64,000 nt of DNA from Mansonella perstans (GCA_037074765.1 JBAMDO010000220.1:1-64000), one strand, 5' to 3'; positions 25,101-39,012 are shown, counted from the stretch's first letter. Program-made: numbers and translations. Notes: generated from the sequence alone by a model not told the origin.

Positions 25101-26100
25101 ATTATCTTCACTGCCGTTTGCATGGTTTGCGTGAATCTCTGCAATCCCTGTAATATATCAGTTTACTCTCCAAATGCTGCAAAACATCAAATATGTCGAG
25201 AAGTTCGGGCCTTCTTTGTTGATATCGAGTTGGAAAATCAATAAATATATTCACGGAGTAGAAATGGAGAAGTTAAATGGTAAAATGTAAGATGAATGTC
25301 CTAATTTACTTGAAAAAAGTCGTAACAACCATATCTATCTTATCTTGTTTATATTTATCCAATTTAGAGAATAACAGCAAACCAATTTTATAAATATACA
25401 TCGAAGAAATGAATGTATCCTTCCCAAATAATACTTCAAAAAAACCATTTCCGTATAAAAGGAAAAAATCAACATAATTATTCCACACTGATTTTTTATT
25501 TTAGTTTTTTTTGACTTACAGTATTTTGATGAGGAAGCAAAAATTGCTATCAAATGATTTAATTCCAGCTGAGTAGATTTGCTATGAATACCAATCATCA
25601 TGGAATTCGATTCTATCAAATTTATATTTTCATAACAATTTCACCAGTGCAAAATGCTCTATAATATTTTTGTTTCTCTTCTCTCACTCATTCTGGGCAT
25701 ACATAAAGTTTTATGATTTCAAAAAGATTCTCGAAATCGCAAAATAAATTCCTGATATTGCCAGGAAATTTACTTTGCGTGAATTCAAACAAAGAACTCT
25801 TTGTTGATCATAAATACATAGCTCTAAATTCAGAGCTTCTAAAAACTTCATATTCGTTTAATTCTTGTACACGGAAATGATTTAAGCAAATTTTTTTTTT
25901 TTATAGCAGAAAACTGGAATTCGATACGGAAATTTTTGAATCTGTGCTTCACATCAATAATATACGTGAAATATTTTCCCAATACTTATCATCTTATAAT
26001 TCCAAAAATTGTACTTCACATGTGATCATGTGATCCCACTTCCTTCTCCATGTCATTCTTTGCTATTTCGATCATTTTTATTAAAATATTGCCAACCTAC
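22150..26100 (-). pseudogene. Patchwork of exon-like or decayed coding segments, unassigned
   Basis: Function not recognised. Best segments: 24324-24217 minus (acceptor TTTACAG; KHFDVLVSGPCFSGQRSIHI... ends AAAAAA|GTTAAT, phase 0; the same frame is open upstream to about 24465); 25269-25108 minus (FIDFPTRYQQRRPELLDIFDV... ending CKRQ, TGA), where reading resumes in other frames downstream (IAEIHANHANGSEDNLHF, then LIADGELQQEKFCKND), as in a frame-shifted relic; 25620-25513 minus (MMIGIHSKSTQLELNHL... donor T|GTAAGTC); 25850-25775 minus (MKFLEALNLELCIYDQQ...); 23930-23850 minus. On plus, 22561-22680 reads KGKDLSQHIDLLMKAMLRIR.... The pieces do not join in phase. It could be a many-exon fast-evolving gene, a dead gene, or a decayed insertion (for example bacterial endosymbiont DNA, common in filarial genomes). 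Confidence 0.35.
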
Positions 26101-27323
26101 TTTGATTTATTAATGTGGCAGAAAACAATAATTTTTATAATTTTATTTCATTTGTTAGAATATGCAATTATCATTTGCAAAAAAAAAAATTGAATTGTAT
26201 GTTAAGAATCTTTAACAATTTTTACTCGCAATTATACTTTTTTCTGGAAAATTTATAAAAATTATTATTTCCTACCATACTAATAAAACTTGGAAAAGTT
26301 CAGAAAAATATGTAAATCAATGGTGTTTTTTTTTTTTTTTTTTTTTTTTTTAATGTAATTACTGGATGGATGTAATTAATGTAATTACTGTATCATTCGA
26401 GAAGTGTTTAACATTTGCATTCATTAATACCAGTATCCCACTGAAAGATGAAATTGACAATAAGAATTTCGTTTCATTTCATTTCACAAACATTTCAAAA
26501 TAGCAATATTTTTTATTGCAAATCCTGATCTATCCTAGCTCGAGGAATTTATCTAACGTATGATAAAAAAAATTTATCTAACGTACGATTCACCGGGAGT
26601 CGTCATGGAGGTTAAGCTGACCAATGGTATGATGCTTTTCTTGTCCATATTTGTGTTGTACCGAAACCCCTTTGTGACATTCATCACCATTGTTAGCTTA
26701 TATTCTCATTATTGCTTTTATTTTATTTACAAAATTTCATTAATCTGTCTTCGATTTATTTTAACAATTTTAATTCCGGTAAACCGAAATCGTATACAAA
26801 CATGTGAAGTAATATTTTACGAAAAAAACCGAAGATTTTCAAATATGCATGTAAAATCATGTTGTCATTAAATTTTTACAAAAAGCGATATAAATTTCTT
26901 AGAATTATCACTAATATATATATGCAAACATTTTAAATTTTATCCTCCATCATATATTACTGTAATGTTAAAATAGTTACATATAAATAATCCGTACAAT
27001 CGGCAAGATGTGGGGATTTTATTCAGTCCATAATTTCACCTGTCAATAATACAATATGAATCCAACATATTTAATTCAATTTATTTATTAAAAGAAGAGT
27101 GAAAATCATTGTCACGATAGTATAAACACAGTTATTATTGTACAATTTATCAATATGATATTCATTTGATGACAATGAAATTTTTATCATAAACGATAAA
27201 TTTTTTTTGAACAAAATAATGTTTAGGGCAAATAATTAAAAAATTATGATATATAATTTATACATTCGATGTACAGAGAAGAATCATAACTAAATGATAT
27301 ATTGAATTAAAAATGATATATTA
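26100..27323. other. Intergenic A+T-rich DNA
   Basis: Contains a poly-T run (26325-26350) next to short direct repeats of GTAATTACTG, and an isolated G+C-richer patch at 26575-26700 beside a near-duplicate of TTTATCTAACGTA. The plus ORF at 26560-26871 lacks any recognisable motif. Confidence 0.4.
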
Positions 27324-29554
27324 TCATACAAAAGTGGGTTTCGTTGTCAAACTACCACTCTTCACAAATGATATGAATTTTTTGTCGGTATTTTTCTGAT
27401 CCACTTGTCTTTTAAAATATTTGTAACCAGCATGTAAGATAGATCCTTCCAGCATCAATATTATTAAACATACTGTCATTGCAATACTTTGTAATCCCAA
27501 GTATGTTGATGCTGATAAACTTTCTGCAAAATATGAATTATTAAATTTTAAATAGTTCTATGAAAGATCTTTTTGAATTATTTGAGTATTCAAAATCATG
27601 GCGTTCCATTTCAAAGCTCAATTGCAAATGTTAGTTATCACAGTTCTATTTTCTTAACTTTGCACATTAAATAATCATTGGAGTGGTTCTTATCTTGTCA
27701 ATTTGAACAGTAATTATAAGGGAATTTAAAATTTTTAAGATTTAAGAATATTTTTTTTAAAAAATGAAAGCATTACTGATTGGACTTTCAAGATAAATGA
27801 GTGAAAATAATGACAGTGCAAATGAAATCCATGTTAAGATCGTTGCTGTGCCAACTATTAACATTGCTATAATCTGAAATTTTTGAAGTTTTTTTTTTGG
27901 TATAAAGAATGCTGCCAGTGATCTGATGATAATTTTCAGCCTTGATATATTGTTTTTGCTGCAAAATCATATAACTGAACAGCTCGTTCTCGACTACATT
28001 GCGTTCCAGAACCTTATTTTAGATCAGTTTGATTCAGGTGCATAAAGGAAATTTTCCTCATGTGAAATGATAAAAGCCTATCAGAGTTTCCAATTCTTTT
28101 AAACTTTGATCTGATCTGTTTTTATGTTTTTTTTTTTTTTGAATGTTTTTAAGTGTCAAACTAAACATTTATTTTTTGTTATGCCATTCTCTTAAGGGGC
28201 AGATGCTTACGAGCTGTCGTCATGATTTGGCTTCACGAACGAAGATTTGGAAGATTTCACCTATGCTGAATGAATCCATTGAACCTGCGCAGTGAATTTT
28301 AAAGTGAGGTGCAGAACTGTACCCACTCTTTACCCGGGAGGTTTATCTGCCAAGACTTCTTAGCAAGCTTGGGCAATGAAAGCGAGATTCCCAGGCCATA
28401 GGTTTTGATTAGAGATGCACGGCCTTGCACGACTGATCGAGCTCCATCTCCCCGGGTTTCGATTAAGAACTGTTTTCCTATGGTGGTTGCTCTAATGCTA
28501 ATGAACTCATTCTGCGTGTGGACGCACTTCGCCTAATTCTTCGGTTGAGACCTATCTGGCATGGGAAACCCTGACGGAGACATATGCCACCATCCGCATA
28601 GCTTACAACCTCAAAAGTGTACACAAGTTTTTTTCTCACGACAAATGCGATATTCGTAAAATGAATATATGGAGAGAAATTAAGCAACGAACCTTTATAT
28701 TGTCGCATGTATTATATTTCTTTCTATTAATTACTTTTTTTTTTTAGATTTTCATTAAATTTTGAAATATATAGATTTCAATAAGAATATGCAACAAGCA
28801 TACTTTAACAACTATCATCGGTATCATCAGCGTATCCGATTCTTTCACGATGCCAATATAAAATAGTATTGATAAGATCGCAAGTATCAGTTGAACAACA
28901 ACAAATGGTATAAAGATCATTTCAAATGTTGCTAATATGACGAGGAATCCACAAGTAAGCAAGTGAAAAAAAATGTCACCGATAACAACTAATTTACAAC
29001 AAATCTGTAATACATTTAACGAAATTATCATTATTATAGTGCAGCAAAGATTAATTTATATTAATATGCAAATGCAACATTTGCAATTATTTAGGTTTAG
29101 TTATCAAGCTTATTCATAGTTCTTATCAGGTTCTAATAGGTATGCGTCAGGAAATAGAACAAAAGATAGGTATATTTTCCTAAAAAGTAGTGCTGAAGAC
29201 AAGTATAGTTTGAAAAAGTATTTTAAATAGTAATGAATTGTATTTTGCAATATGTGCTGACTAATCGTAATTTCTTATAGTAATACGCAAAAATTAAATT
29301 GTTTATCTATAATTCTCAAAATGAATTTAAGTCATTCTGGCCTAGATCAATCTTAATCACACAAATGCTAAAAAAGCATTAGGAATTATGTAGGCTTCAG
29401 GCCGATTAATAGTTCTCATCACGTTTCATACTGTTAAAGATAATTATTAGGCATATTTTATCTGGCATGATAGAAATTAAAGTAATATTAATTTAAGACA
29501 TACCTGTAATGGTACTAATCGAAAACAACACCGTGATTCATAACCATAATCCAT
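27324..29554 (-). CDS. Four-helix membrane protein, LAPTM-like
   Basis: Four exons join in phase: 29554-29504, 29004-28804, 27873-27777 and 27523-27324, giving 182 aa. It starts MDYGYESRCCFRLVPLQ, a Cys-Cys N-terminus like nematode LAPTM-type proteins. Four hydrophobic helices follow, at about residues 20-45, 50-73, 85-112 and 122-143, then a basic cytosolic tail (GYKYFKRQVDQKNTDKK). The overall plan (short Cys-rich N-terminus, four helices, no large loop) fits the nematode lysosome-associated tetraspan families better than true tetraspanins, since no CCG-containing large extracellular loop is seen. Splice sites are canonical (TTACAG|GTATGT, AAA|GTATGC, ATCA|GTAATG). The family assignment is tentative. 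Intron 2 carries a G+C-richer insert. Confidence 0.72.
28190..28720. other. G+C-richer foreign-looking block within an intron
   Basis: About 500 bp of clearly higher G+C than the surrounding intron, bounded by poly-T runs (28128-28140 and 28736-28745). On minus it contains a 76-codon ORF (28708-28478) reading ...VSYADGGICLRQGFPCQIGL..., and further open pieces continue to about 28250 (IETRGDGARSVVQG, SLPKLAKKSWQINLPGKEWV). No family recognised. Possibly a decayed transposable element or another insertion. Confidence 0.45.
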
Positions 29555-30440
29555 TGGTGCAGTAAGAAAATATTTTTATAACGGATTCTGTTGTCCAAAA
29601 AAAAAAAAAAAAAGAGCGAATCAGATGAAAACAAATACTTTCTACGAGGTATTCGGATGAAAACTAGTGCTTTCTAAGAGGTAATCAATCAAGAAAAAAA
29701 AAGAGCAAGAAAAAAGTGGCATCATATTAATTTCCGCAATGCTTACTTTCGTAGTAAGCCAAGTTTAATGGATCAAAATGAGCTATAAATACTATTCGAT
29801 CAAGTCGTTTCTAGTTAATTGAAAATAAAATGGTATTATTAGCAATTCTATATGATGAAATTACGGGCTTAATTAAAAGTTAACCTGTTGTAAGAGTTAG
29901 AATTGAGATTTAACATTGTTAAAAACAAATCAAATCGTATGTTACTCACATCCAGTTATATAAAATTAGTTGTAAAAGTAACTATTTCTGAAAAGAAAAA
30001 CAAAAATTTGATTTAGTTTGAAATGAATAATACGACAATTAATAAAGGTATCTCTTTTAACAATAAAATAAAATGATGACTTTTTTTTTCTATTCGTTTC
30101 AGAACTTTACACAATGCTTAATCGAACTAACAGTTACTTAAAAATGAATTGAAAGTAAATTTTTAAAGGGTATAAAAGATACAATTAGCTACATCTCATC
30201 AAATTAATTGCGAAAGATTGATGGCATATTTTAAAAAAGAAATAAAAATTTGACAATTTTAAAAAATTGTTTGAAAATGATGAAAAACAGTTGTAGTTAA
30301 AAGCTTAGAAATGCAATTAAACTAATGTGAAAGTTCGAAAATTTTAAAGCTACATTTTTTAACGAATGATGGTTTGGTTGAAACGTGAAGAATGTACGTC
30401 TTCAAGGAAGATTTATTTGCGAAGGAAGGTTGTGTTCGTG

Positions 30441-30475
<35 letters not shown>

Positions 30476-33400
30476 AAATTGAAAAAAATAAGGATAAGAA
30501 CAAAAGTGAAAATGTTGCAAAAAAAGAAAAGTTTGTTTTGAAAATTAGTTAAAATTCAAATTTAAAGTTTGGGTTTACCATTAATTAATTGATGATAAAT
30601 GATTCCGAAATTCTTTTTCTAAAGATTGTACAGTAAACATTCTGTTCAGTAACAAACAAGAAATGTGGAAGAAGCTGATTGTTTTGTAAAATCTTTTTTA
30701 TTTTATAAAAAAAAAAAAAAAAAAAAACTCATTACAAAAAGTTAAATATAATTCTTACTATTATTGGCCAAAATCAGTATTTCAGTAAAAACAATTTCCA
30801 ATTTTTCCAGATGTTTTTTTGAGCATTCAAATAGCTAAATTTAGGATTAAATGGTTCATTCTGAAAAAGATTTGCTAAACATTATCGAATTATAAGAAAA
30901 ATAGGCTTTATTATGAAATAAACCAGATGAATCTGAGAAAATTCCATTATTGCAATTAGACACCATAACTAAATTAGCTCTTTCTACTGCTATTTCTGCT
31001 TACCCTAAAATATAAATCATTAAATTATTTACTTGCTATAACTATTTACGACAGGCAATGTTTAACTTTTTTGTTTATGTAGAAATTATTTCTTGATGAT
31101 TGTAAATTTAAAATTAGAGCAGACAAAAAAATTTTTCAAAAATTTAGAAATGAAAATGCATTTCTAAATTAGTTGATTGTCTCATCTATTTGCCGCATAT
31201 CTGTCCTTTAGTTCTCAACCGAATTATAAATTTAATTTCGATTATGAAATTGAAAAAAAAATGATTAAATCTGTTCTAGTTGCTTTGGCTGATCATCATG
31301 AGACAAGCAATAATATGTTATAGGCAAAAAAAAAAGATACTATGTGCAATTTTATAGCTAAATTTCATTGTGATAACTAGTAGTAAATTATCCCATAAAT
31401 TACCTAATTCAGCATGTTAGCTCAATAATTGGTATGTAAGTTACTGTATAATTTCCCTACTTAATAATTTTGATACAACATTTGTGTTCAGTATATTAGT
31501 CCACAGTCTTTCAGTTTTTATTTTCTGAGTGAGTATTTAAGTCGAAAGTGCTAGTAGTTGCCGCGAAAATAATTTTAATGCAGGAATGTCCGTGAGAATG
31601 AACAATTCTTAATGATGAAAATTGTTAACGGTGATAAAGTTTAAGATTCAGGAATAGTTTATCCGGAAAACAACAATATTAAATTTAAAAAATTCACTGA
31701 ATTGTCAGTATTCGCTCGTTTTAAATCTCTGTTATCAAAATGAATCTAAAGTGCTAAAATTAGTTAGTTTTGGCTTGGCCCCAACGGAGTTCATATGGAA
31801 AGAAATTCTGGATGCATTTTCAGCTTTGGCAGGCTTTATTTAGAATGAATTTGCAATAGGCCATCCTATTACATTTATAAAAATTCATTCTATCAATGTT
31901 ACTATTGCTTGTTTCACTGAATTTTATTTAATTAAATATAAAATAATCTGAAGCATAAGAATCTTAAGTATAAACAAATCTTAAGTATAAACAGCACTTG
32001 TATTACATTTAGCAACTCCTTTTTATAAAAACTGAAATGGGATTTAATAGATGTCTAAATTTGGCGGTATTTAAATTATACTATGCCAACTTTTCGATAT
32101 CTAGCTTATGCTTAATTTATTTGACTTTTCAGGATCCCAATTAAAAAAAAAGTCGTATGTAACGACAAATTTCGCAAATCTTTTTTCAAGCTTTCCATTT
32201 CAAGATATATTCTTTGAAGTTTGTAATTTTCGCCATATCAGTTTAATTTTTCAAGTGTTTTCAAATGGAAAAAAAGTTAGAATCTACTTACTGCATTTTT
32301 CATAGTCAGACAAAATTAAAAGACAGCTTAAAAATCAAAAGTGTAATAATTGTCGGCCACTTGTTATCATCATTGTTTCAATAACTTATTGCAGAATGAT
32401 CAAAACAATTTTAATATTTACTATTCCTGGCAATTTTAATTAAGGAAAAAATTCTGAGAGTATAAAAACTAACTAATGATGCTAAATTTTAATTTAAAAA
32501 TTGTGCAAAATTTTGAAACCTTATGAATTTTTCCGTTTTTTCTCATCGGTTACTTTTTGGAATTGCTTTTCTCAATATATCATATATAAAATGATTTATT
32601 TAAATCCCTTTTTCATTCTTGCTTTAACTTCAACTTTCTTATGTTTTCATTTGGTATCCAAAGTGAAAAAAGGGTTGAATGATTTAAATGGAACATTTTT
32701 AAAAATTTTTCACCAAAATTCTTTCACTTTCAAACTTCCAATTTTTTACTTTCTCATTTTTTTTTCTTTTTTTTAAATTATTTATTTATTTTTCTTATTT
32801 TTATTGGTCATTTTTTCTTTTCCAAGATGACAAATATATATATTTCAGATTTTTTATTGTTTATTCTTCATTTTGTCGGCTGATTTTATTACATTCATTT
32901 TACTTGATAATAACACCCATCAAATTTCAATCCTTTTTTAGTAGCCATTCAGTCAGTTTACTTTCATTTCAAATGATATAAAATGAAGCATACATATCCT
33001 AAAAGGTGCTAGAATTTTTTGTTCAACAGCTTTATCTGCTTTTTAAATGCCAACTATTAGCTAACCTTCTAATGACATAAATTATATTATGAGTAAAATA
33101 ACTAATTGATTAATGATTTGATTATTGATTAATAACGTACGTAAATTTTGCTTGGAATTCTTATGACGGCCATATTTTTAGCTTTTAATAACAAAATAAT
33201 ATATAAATAAATAATATCATAAAATGGTACATTTAGATGCATGCAACAGAATGCATTTAACATTGTACATGACATATGTGATGTTACGTACGTTATTAGA
33301 TGTAAGTAGAATTACTGGATTTGACGCATATATTCACTTGCTCATTTTTGCACAAACACTCCTAATACATAAATTAAAAATTGAATTCAAGTAATCAATA

Positions 33401-34142
33401 TATTTTGTAACTTTAATTCTAAATGAAAAATTACACATGCATTAGATTACAAAATATTTAAAATATATCTGTTAGCAATAGCATCATTTAAATAATGATT
33501 ACTAATTAATTTAAAATATTATTTAACAGTTGCGTTTCAAATTACTGTAAAGTTTATTTTCTCCTATCCTTTTTTTCCATCGTGACAGATATGACAACGA
33601 GGGAATGAAATGAATTGATAACAATCATCACTTGCGATGATTTAATTGGTATGTAGCCAAATGTTTTGTTTTTTTTAGTAAAAAATAACGAGAATACTGT
33701 AATAAAAGAATAGCTTCAAATATATCAGACGAAAAAGAAAATTAAAAAAACAAAGTAAAAGAACGGAATCAAAATTTTTTGAATAACACATAACTAAACA
33801 GTAATTAAGCATTATTCAAATGAATTTCTCGCATCCTTCTTTTAATACTGTCTAATTAGTCTTAATTCCTTTTTAATTAAAATTCTCTTCATTCATATTC
33901 AAAATGATTTACACCAGCAATTACTCATAATTCACAAATATATTTGGATTATATGCACAACAAAAGTATTGTGATGAAGGAATAGTTTTAAATATTGTCA
34001 ACTTTTTTATTTCTCTTTTTTTAAATTGATAAGTGATTCGAAGCATTTGTTGGAAAAAATTTCTGCAAATATAAAACAATTTTGACATAATTAAATAGTT
34101 TCAATTAATGCTATTTCACGTCTAAAAATGAAATGCGTTTAT

Positions 34143-34390
34143 TTTCTTGTATTTATTCGCTGATTCATTCATTTTGTTCATTCGTTTGTTTCGATCATTC
34201 ACTCATTTCATTCATCCATTCATTTCATTAGTTAACTCACTTATTCTGTCTACTGATTCAATCTCTTCATTCAAAAACTAGGTGAAGAAAAATTATAATT
34301 CATAAATTTCAAAAAAAAGCTGGCTATTTTAGGATTACAAACAATCACACAAACTTTTATAATTTTTTCATTCATTCATTCATTCACTTA
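34143..34390 (+). repeat. Imperfect (ATTC)n tetranucleotide array, two clusters
   Basis: Interrupted CATT/ATTC repeats at about 34150-34275 and 34364-34390. Low-complexity sequence. Confidence 0.85.
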
Positions 34391-36539
34391 TTTTGGTCCA
34401 ATAATTAATATTCAATATGTAAATTAGCATATATTTCCTCGCTTGAGTATTTCAGTGCAGTTATTAGTATCAAATATGTAGGTTACTGCATAATTTCCCT
34501 ATTTGAGTATTTTGATATAATGATTGCTGTTCGATATTCAAGTCAGCGCATAATCTTAACTCAGTTTTATGACTGGTGTTCAGTATGTGTGTTATTGTAT
34601 AATTTCCCCATTCGAATATTTTATAACAATAATTAATACTCGGTACGCAAATTAATAGATAGTTTTTCTATTTCAGTGTTTCAGTACAATTATCAACATT
34701 TAGAATGTAGCTTTATTTGGGTTCTTCAGTACAATTAATAATATTTAGAATGCAGTTTTATTTGGGTATTTCAATAATATTTAGTAAATAGCTTTACTGC
34801 AAATTTCTTTTTTTTGAGTACTCTGACATTAAGGAAAATTTTGAAAATATAAAGAAGGAACTTATTGTCATTTGAAATAGATTATATAGAATGTTCTTTT
34901 ATAACTGACTTTTTTAAAATTTTGAAATTCTTCATTTCCAAATTGAATAGTGATAGTGAATGGTGATAGTTCTTCAAATTTTAAATTTGCAACTTAATGC
35001 TTAATATTTACCGTTCTCTCATATTTAACCATATTACTAGTAGTTACAAGATATTTCTTTGCCGATTTATTGATGAATAATTTTGTTATTTGAGAATCAC
35101 AGAATTGAAACGGAGAAAATTATTCTCGATTTTTGTATTATTAGGTATACTCATACTAATTCATTGGTATCCTATTTTTGCTAAAAAATAATATCAATTG
35201 AAAAATGAAAAAATTAGGATAACCAATGAATGGACTAAAATTTTCAAATTTATATCGTTGAGTCAAACAATGCTATGATAAGTTCTTTAGCTTATCAAGC
35301 CATATAAATGATGCTAATCGAAATTTTACCATTTGTCACTTTGAATGTGAGAATAGCAAACAATTGGTATAAAAGTTACACGAAAAAGTTATTTTAGAGA
35401 GTTATTGAGATCCAAAGAAAATAGCTCAGATTTTTTTTGTAGTCGTTTCGTATACTTTCGCAAAATTTAAATTTTTGGTTAGTTGAATTTACTTAGTTGA
35501 AGTTTTTGCTTGAAATAAAAAGCAGTATAATTTTTCCAATGAAAGGGTATTTCTTTAATAGTAATTGCATTATTTTGATTGCTGATTGGATTTTTGGATT
35601 TGAAATTATCCTTATTTCAGAAATGGCAGGAAAATGAAAAATTTACGTGAATTGACAGCAATCTAACGCATCGATGCAATACCATTTGAAATATTTTATA
35701 TTTTGCCACGAACAATCCACAGAGAAATTTACTTTTTTTTATTTCGGAAAAAAATCACTTTAAAACGATAACTAAGACTAATCCTTTAAATTCATTTATT
35801 AAGGATTATAAAGAGACTAAGCCTTTAAATGCTTTAAATTCACTAACTCTTGAAATTCGTTCATTAAGGAATTAAAAAAAGAGCATAATTATTTTAAAAC
35901 AATAATTAAAAGCAATCCTCTAAATTCATTCATTAAAAACTTGAAAAGGGGCAAAGAGACAAACGTAACCAATCAATCATTATTTTAATACAAAAAAAAA
36001 AAAAAAAAAAAAAAAACATTTTATTTTGCAAAGAATTACAAAAATATTTTTTCATGCAATAATTATTTATTTCCTTTTGAATTTACATTTTGTTTTTTTG
36101 TCTTTTTTAAAAATATTTTCACTTTTGTTTTTGCAAATAGGTGTTAAAGTATGTTTGACAAAATGATCTAACAAACAAGAAATGTGAAAGTAATTTTATC
36201 CGAAAAATTTGATTCCATCATTTAATTAACGGATATAATAATAGCAACAATTATTATACTTTGCCATTTCAATAAGTGTCAATCTTTTGACGACAACATA
36301 TCAGATAACATATTACTTGGGGTTTTAACTATTGAAAATTTAATAAATGATTAATTTTAGTTAAACCAATTATTTGCGATAAGGAAGTAATTACTACACC
36401 ATCTGATCTAGATTTAGTTTTTATAATTTCCTCGATACTAATTATCATTATTATTACACATACATGTTTCCTATTATCGCAATTAGAATACCTGATACTA
36501 CAGTAATGCATAAGGCTGCGTTGGGAATTTCATTTACTA

Positions 36540-36836
36540 ATTCATTCGTTCCGTTTGTTCACTCATTCTATTCATCCATTCATTCTTTCATTCTTTCTTT
36601 GTTCACTCATTAATCTTATTATTTCGCTCATTCATTTCAGCTATTCATTCATTCATTCATTCATTAACTTATTTATTTATTCGTCCTTTCGTTTATTCAT
36701 TCATATTTTCATTCCATTTACTCATTCATTTTCATTCATTTATTCCTTATTCATTTATACATTTCATTTTTTAACTCATTCATTCAGTTTATTAATTCAT
36801 TCTATTCATTCATTCATTCATTTCATTCATTCATAA
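36540..36836 (+). repeat. Imperfect (ATTC)n tetranucleotide array, about 300 bp
   Basis: A long run of TTCATTCA/TTTATTCA variants. The 93-codon open frame across it (36555-36836, Phe/Ser/Ile/His-rich) is a by-product of the repeat and not a gene. Confidence 0.9.
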
Positions 36837-38085
36837 ATATGAAAATAAAAATAAAAAGAAATTATAATGCATAAATTTTAAAGAAAATTTAGTTTAGGAT
36901 AATTTAAAATAACGCTATCTATAATAGGCAGCGGAAAATTAAATTTTATTCTTGGAAATAATTTATCGCATTTAAATACAAGGGGATTTCAAATATTTGA
37001 CAAAATAAGTTTGAAATTTGTATTCGATAAAGAAAGAATAGTTAAAAATATAAATGTAAGATAATTGTCTAATAAGTTTGTCCTCAATTTTTGAAAAATT
37101 CAATCAAAATTTTAACCAAAAAACTTCAACGCAATTTTATTGTAAAATAAAAAGCTTTCTTATGTTGCTGCATTATTTTTCCATACATACTTTAAAATGT
37201 TAAAAAATTTGGAAACAAAAATTGTTATATACCTTTATTTAGTATTATCAAATTTGATTTGTTGACTTTTATTACTCATATAATTATTTGTATATAACAT
37301 GTGAGTATTGGGAAAGATTTTCGTAAATGACGTTTGCTCCGAGAAAGAACAAGCGATTCAATCTTAATTTTTTTTTCACTTCTTGACTTTACCTTAATCT
37401 AGCAATTAAGATAATTGCAATGATGTCAAACGATTGTACTGTATAATACACCTCATTTATTAAAAAACGTCATTAAAATAAGTACAAATTTTATATAAAT
37501 AATTTATCCACATATATCATTTGCAAAACAAATATTAAATTTTTTCAGTAAATAGGTAGTATAATGAATAATTAAAAGTAAAACTTTGTTTTCAGAAAGC
37601 AGTGATTGTTAACAACAAAAATCCCACTAAACATTCGTAAGCGAATGCTAACTTTATATGAAATTGAAAATATGTTATTTAAGTTTTATAAGTATAAAAA
37701 TTTCAAATTAAATTTTACAACAAATTTAATAATAGTCATTTGGGTACTGCTAAAATATACAAGAAATTATAAGAAATTCTACGAATTTCGAAAGTCGTAT
37801 ATCGGAATCATATAAGCCTCTTTTCACATTCTGTTATCGAAAGCCAAAAATGCATTGCCAAGAAAAAAATTATTCTAGGAACAGCTGAAACAGTAATTTT
37901 AGCTTAAAGCAATTTTGGTTTTCCTTTATGGCTTAAATTTATGAATTTAAATTGTATCAAGCAATTTTGTAGTGAAATGAAACTTAAGGATTAATTTGAT
38001 TTCTACTAAAGAAATATTTTATAAATGACTAAATCAAACAAAAAAGTCTTAATTATGCACTGATTTGGTTTACTACAGAGGATTC

Positions 38086-38810
38086 TATGAAGTTCTGGAA
38101 ACAATGTTTAGACCCGCATATTAAACTCAAAGTCTTCTACTCAGGGCAGATGGTCATTTCCTTCTCAGAGATGAAACCTCCGTCCTAAACCGATGGTCTC
38201 AATGCTTCCAAACTCTCTTAAACGCCAATCATGTAGTCAAAAGCTCAGGAATTCTGCAAATCGCTTAACATAGGATAAAAATAGAACTGGATACAGCCTC
38301 TATGCTGCAGAAGACTCTTACGGAACTATAAAGCAGGTGAAAACGGAGAAGGCAGCTGGGATTCATGGAATTCCACCTGTTCAAATCTGGAAGCATGAAG
38401 GCCAAACATTTCTATGCTACCCTTTACAAGAAAAGAGGAGGCAAATCCGACTGCTCAAACTATTTAGATATAAGTCTTCTCTTCATCACTGAGAAAATCC
38501 TCGCAAGAGCACTTCTAAACAAGTTGATTTTACTATTACCGAAGACCTGAAAGTTAATATGGCTTCAGAGCTAATAGGAGTAGATAAGAGGTATCCGTTC
38601 TAGACATTTACAAAGGAAGTGTAGAACACAAAGCAAAAAATTCTATGCATTCGTTAACTTATCAAAGCTTTTCTTTTGACACTGTAAACAGAAAGGGCTT
38701 GTAGCAGATCTTGGGACGATCAGGATTCCCTTCAAATTCGTCAAAATGGTCATTCTGTTACGTGAGAATCAACGTGGTCAAGTAGATATATCTATAACGG
38801 CGACGTATGT
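38086..38810 (+). mobile_element. Decayed RTE-type LINE reverse transcriptase fragment
   Basis: A G+C-richer stretch with broken frames that read as the RT region of RTE/BovB-class non-LTR elements. ADGHFLLRDETSVLNRWSQC begins near 38151. Next come KTEKAAGIHGIPPVQIWK (near 38344), a decayed GGKSDCSNYLDISLL block, and a FDTVNRKGL motif near 38675, the expected RT motif with the first catalytic-region Asp. After it a TAG replaces the usual Trp and a frameshift precedes KFVKMVILLRENQRGQV. Multiple stops and frame changes show it is inactive, and no endonuclease or 3' end is present. Confidence 0.8.
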
Positions 38811-38961
38811 GTGTATGTTGGTAATAATTGCTTGTATGTAAGTGTGTTGGTATGATTGTATATATGCGTATTGTAAGTTTGCTATATATCTACCGTGTTT
38901 ATTGTTTATATAAATATATCGTGTATATATTCATATATATATGTATTTATGTATATGTATA

Positions 38962-39012
<51 letters not shown>

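Larger units (their letters stand above)
29555..38085. other. A+T-rich gene desert
   Basis: No exon with acceptable splice sites and coding-like sequence was supported. It contains many A and T homopolymers (for example 29599-29614, 30709-30727, 35991-36017) and (ATTC)n arrays listed separately. A short coding-like reading at about 31770-31915 plus (APTEFIWKEILDAFSALAG, then an in-frame TAG) is isolated. Confidence 0.5.

Noticed and set aside
28478..28708. 76-codon ORF as a real gene
   Set aside because: It lies within an intron of the four-helix protein, in a G+C-rich insert with no start, splice or family support; kept only as part of the unidentified block.
36555..36836. 93-codon ORF
   Set aside because: Direct translation of an (ATTC)n array.
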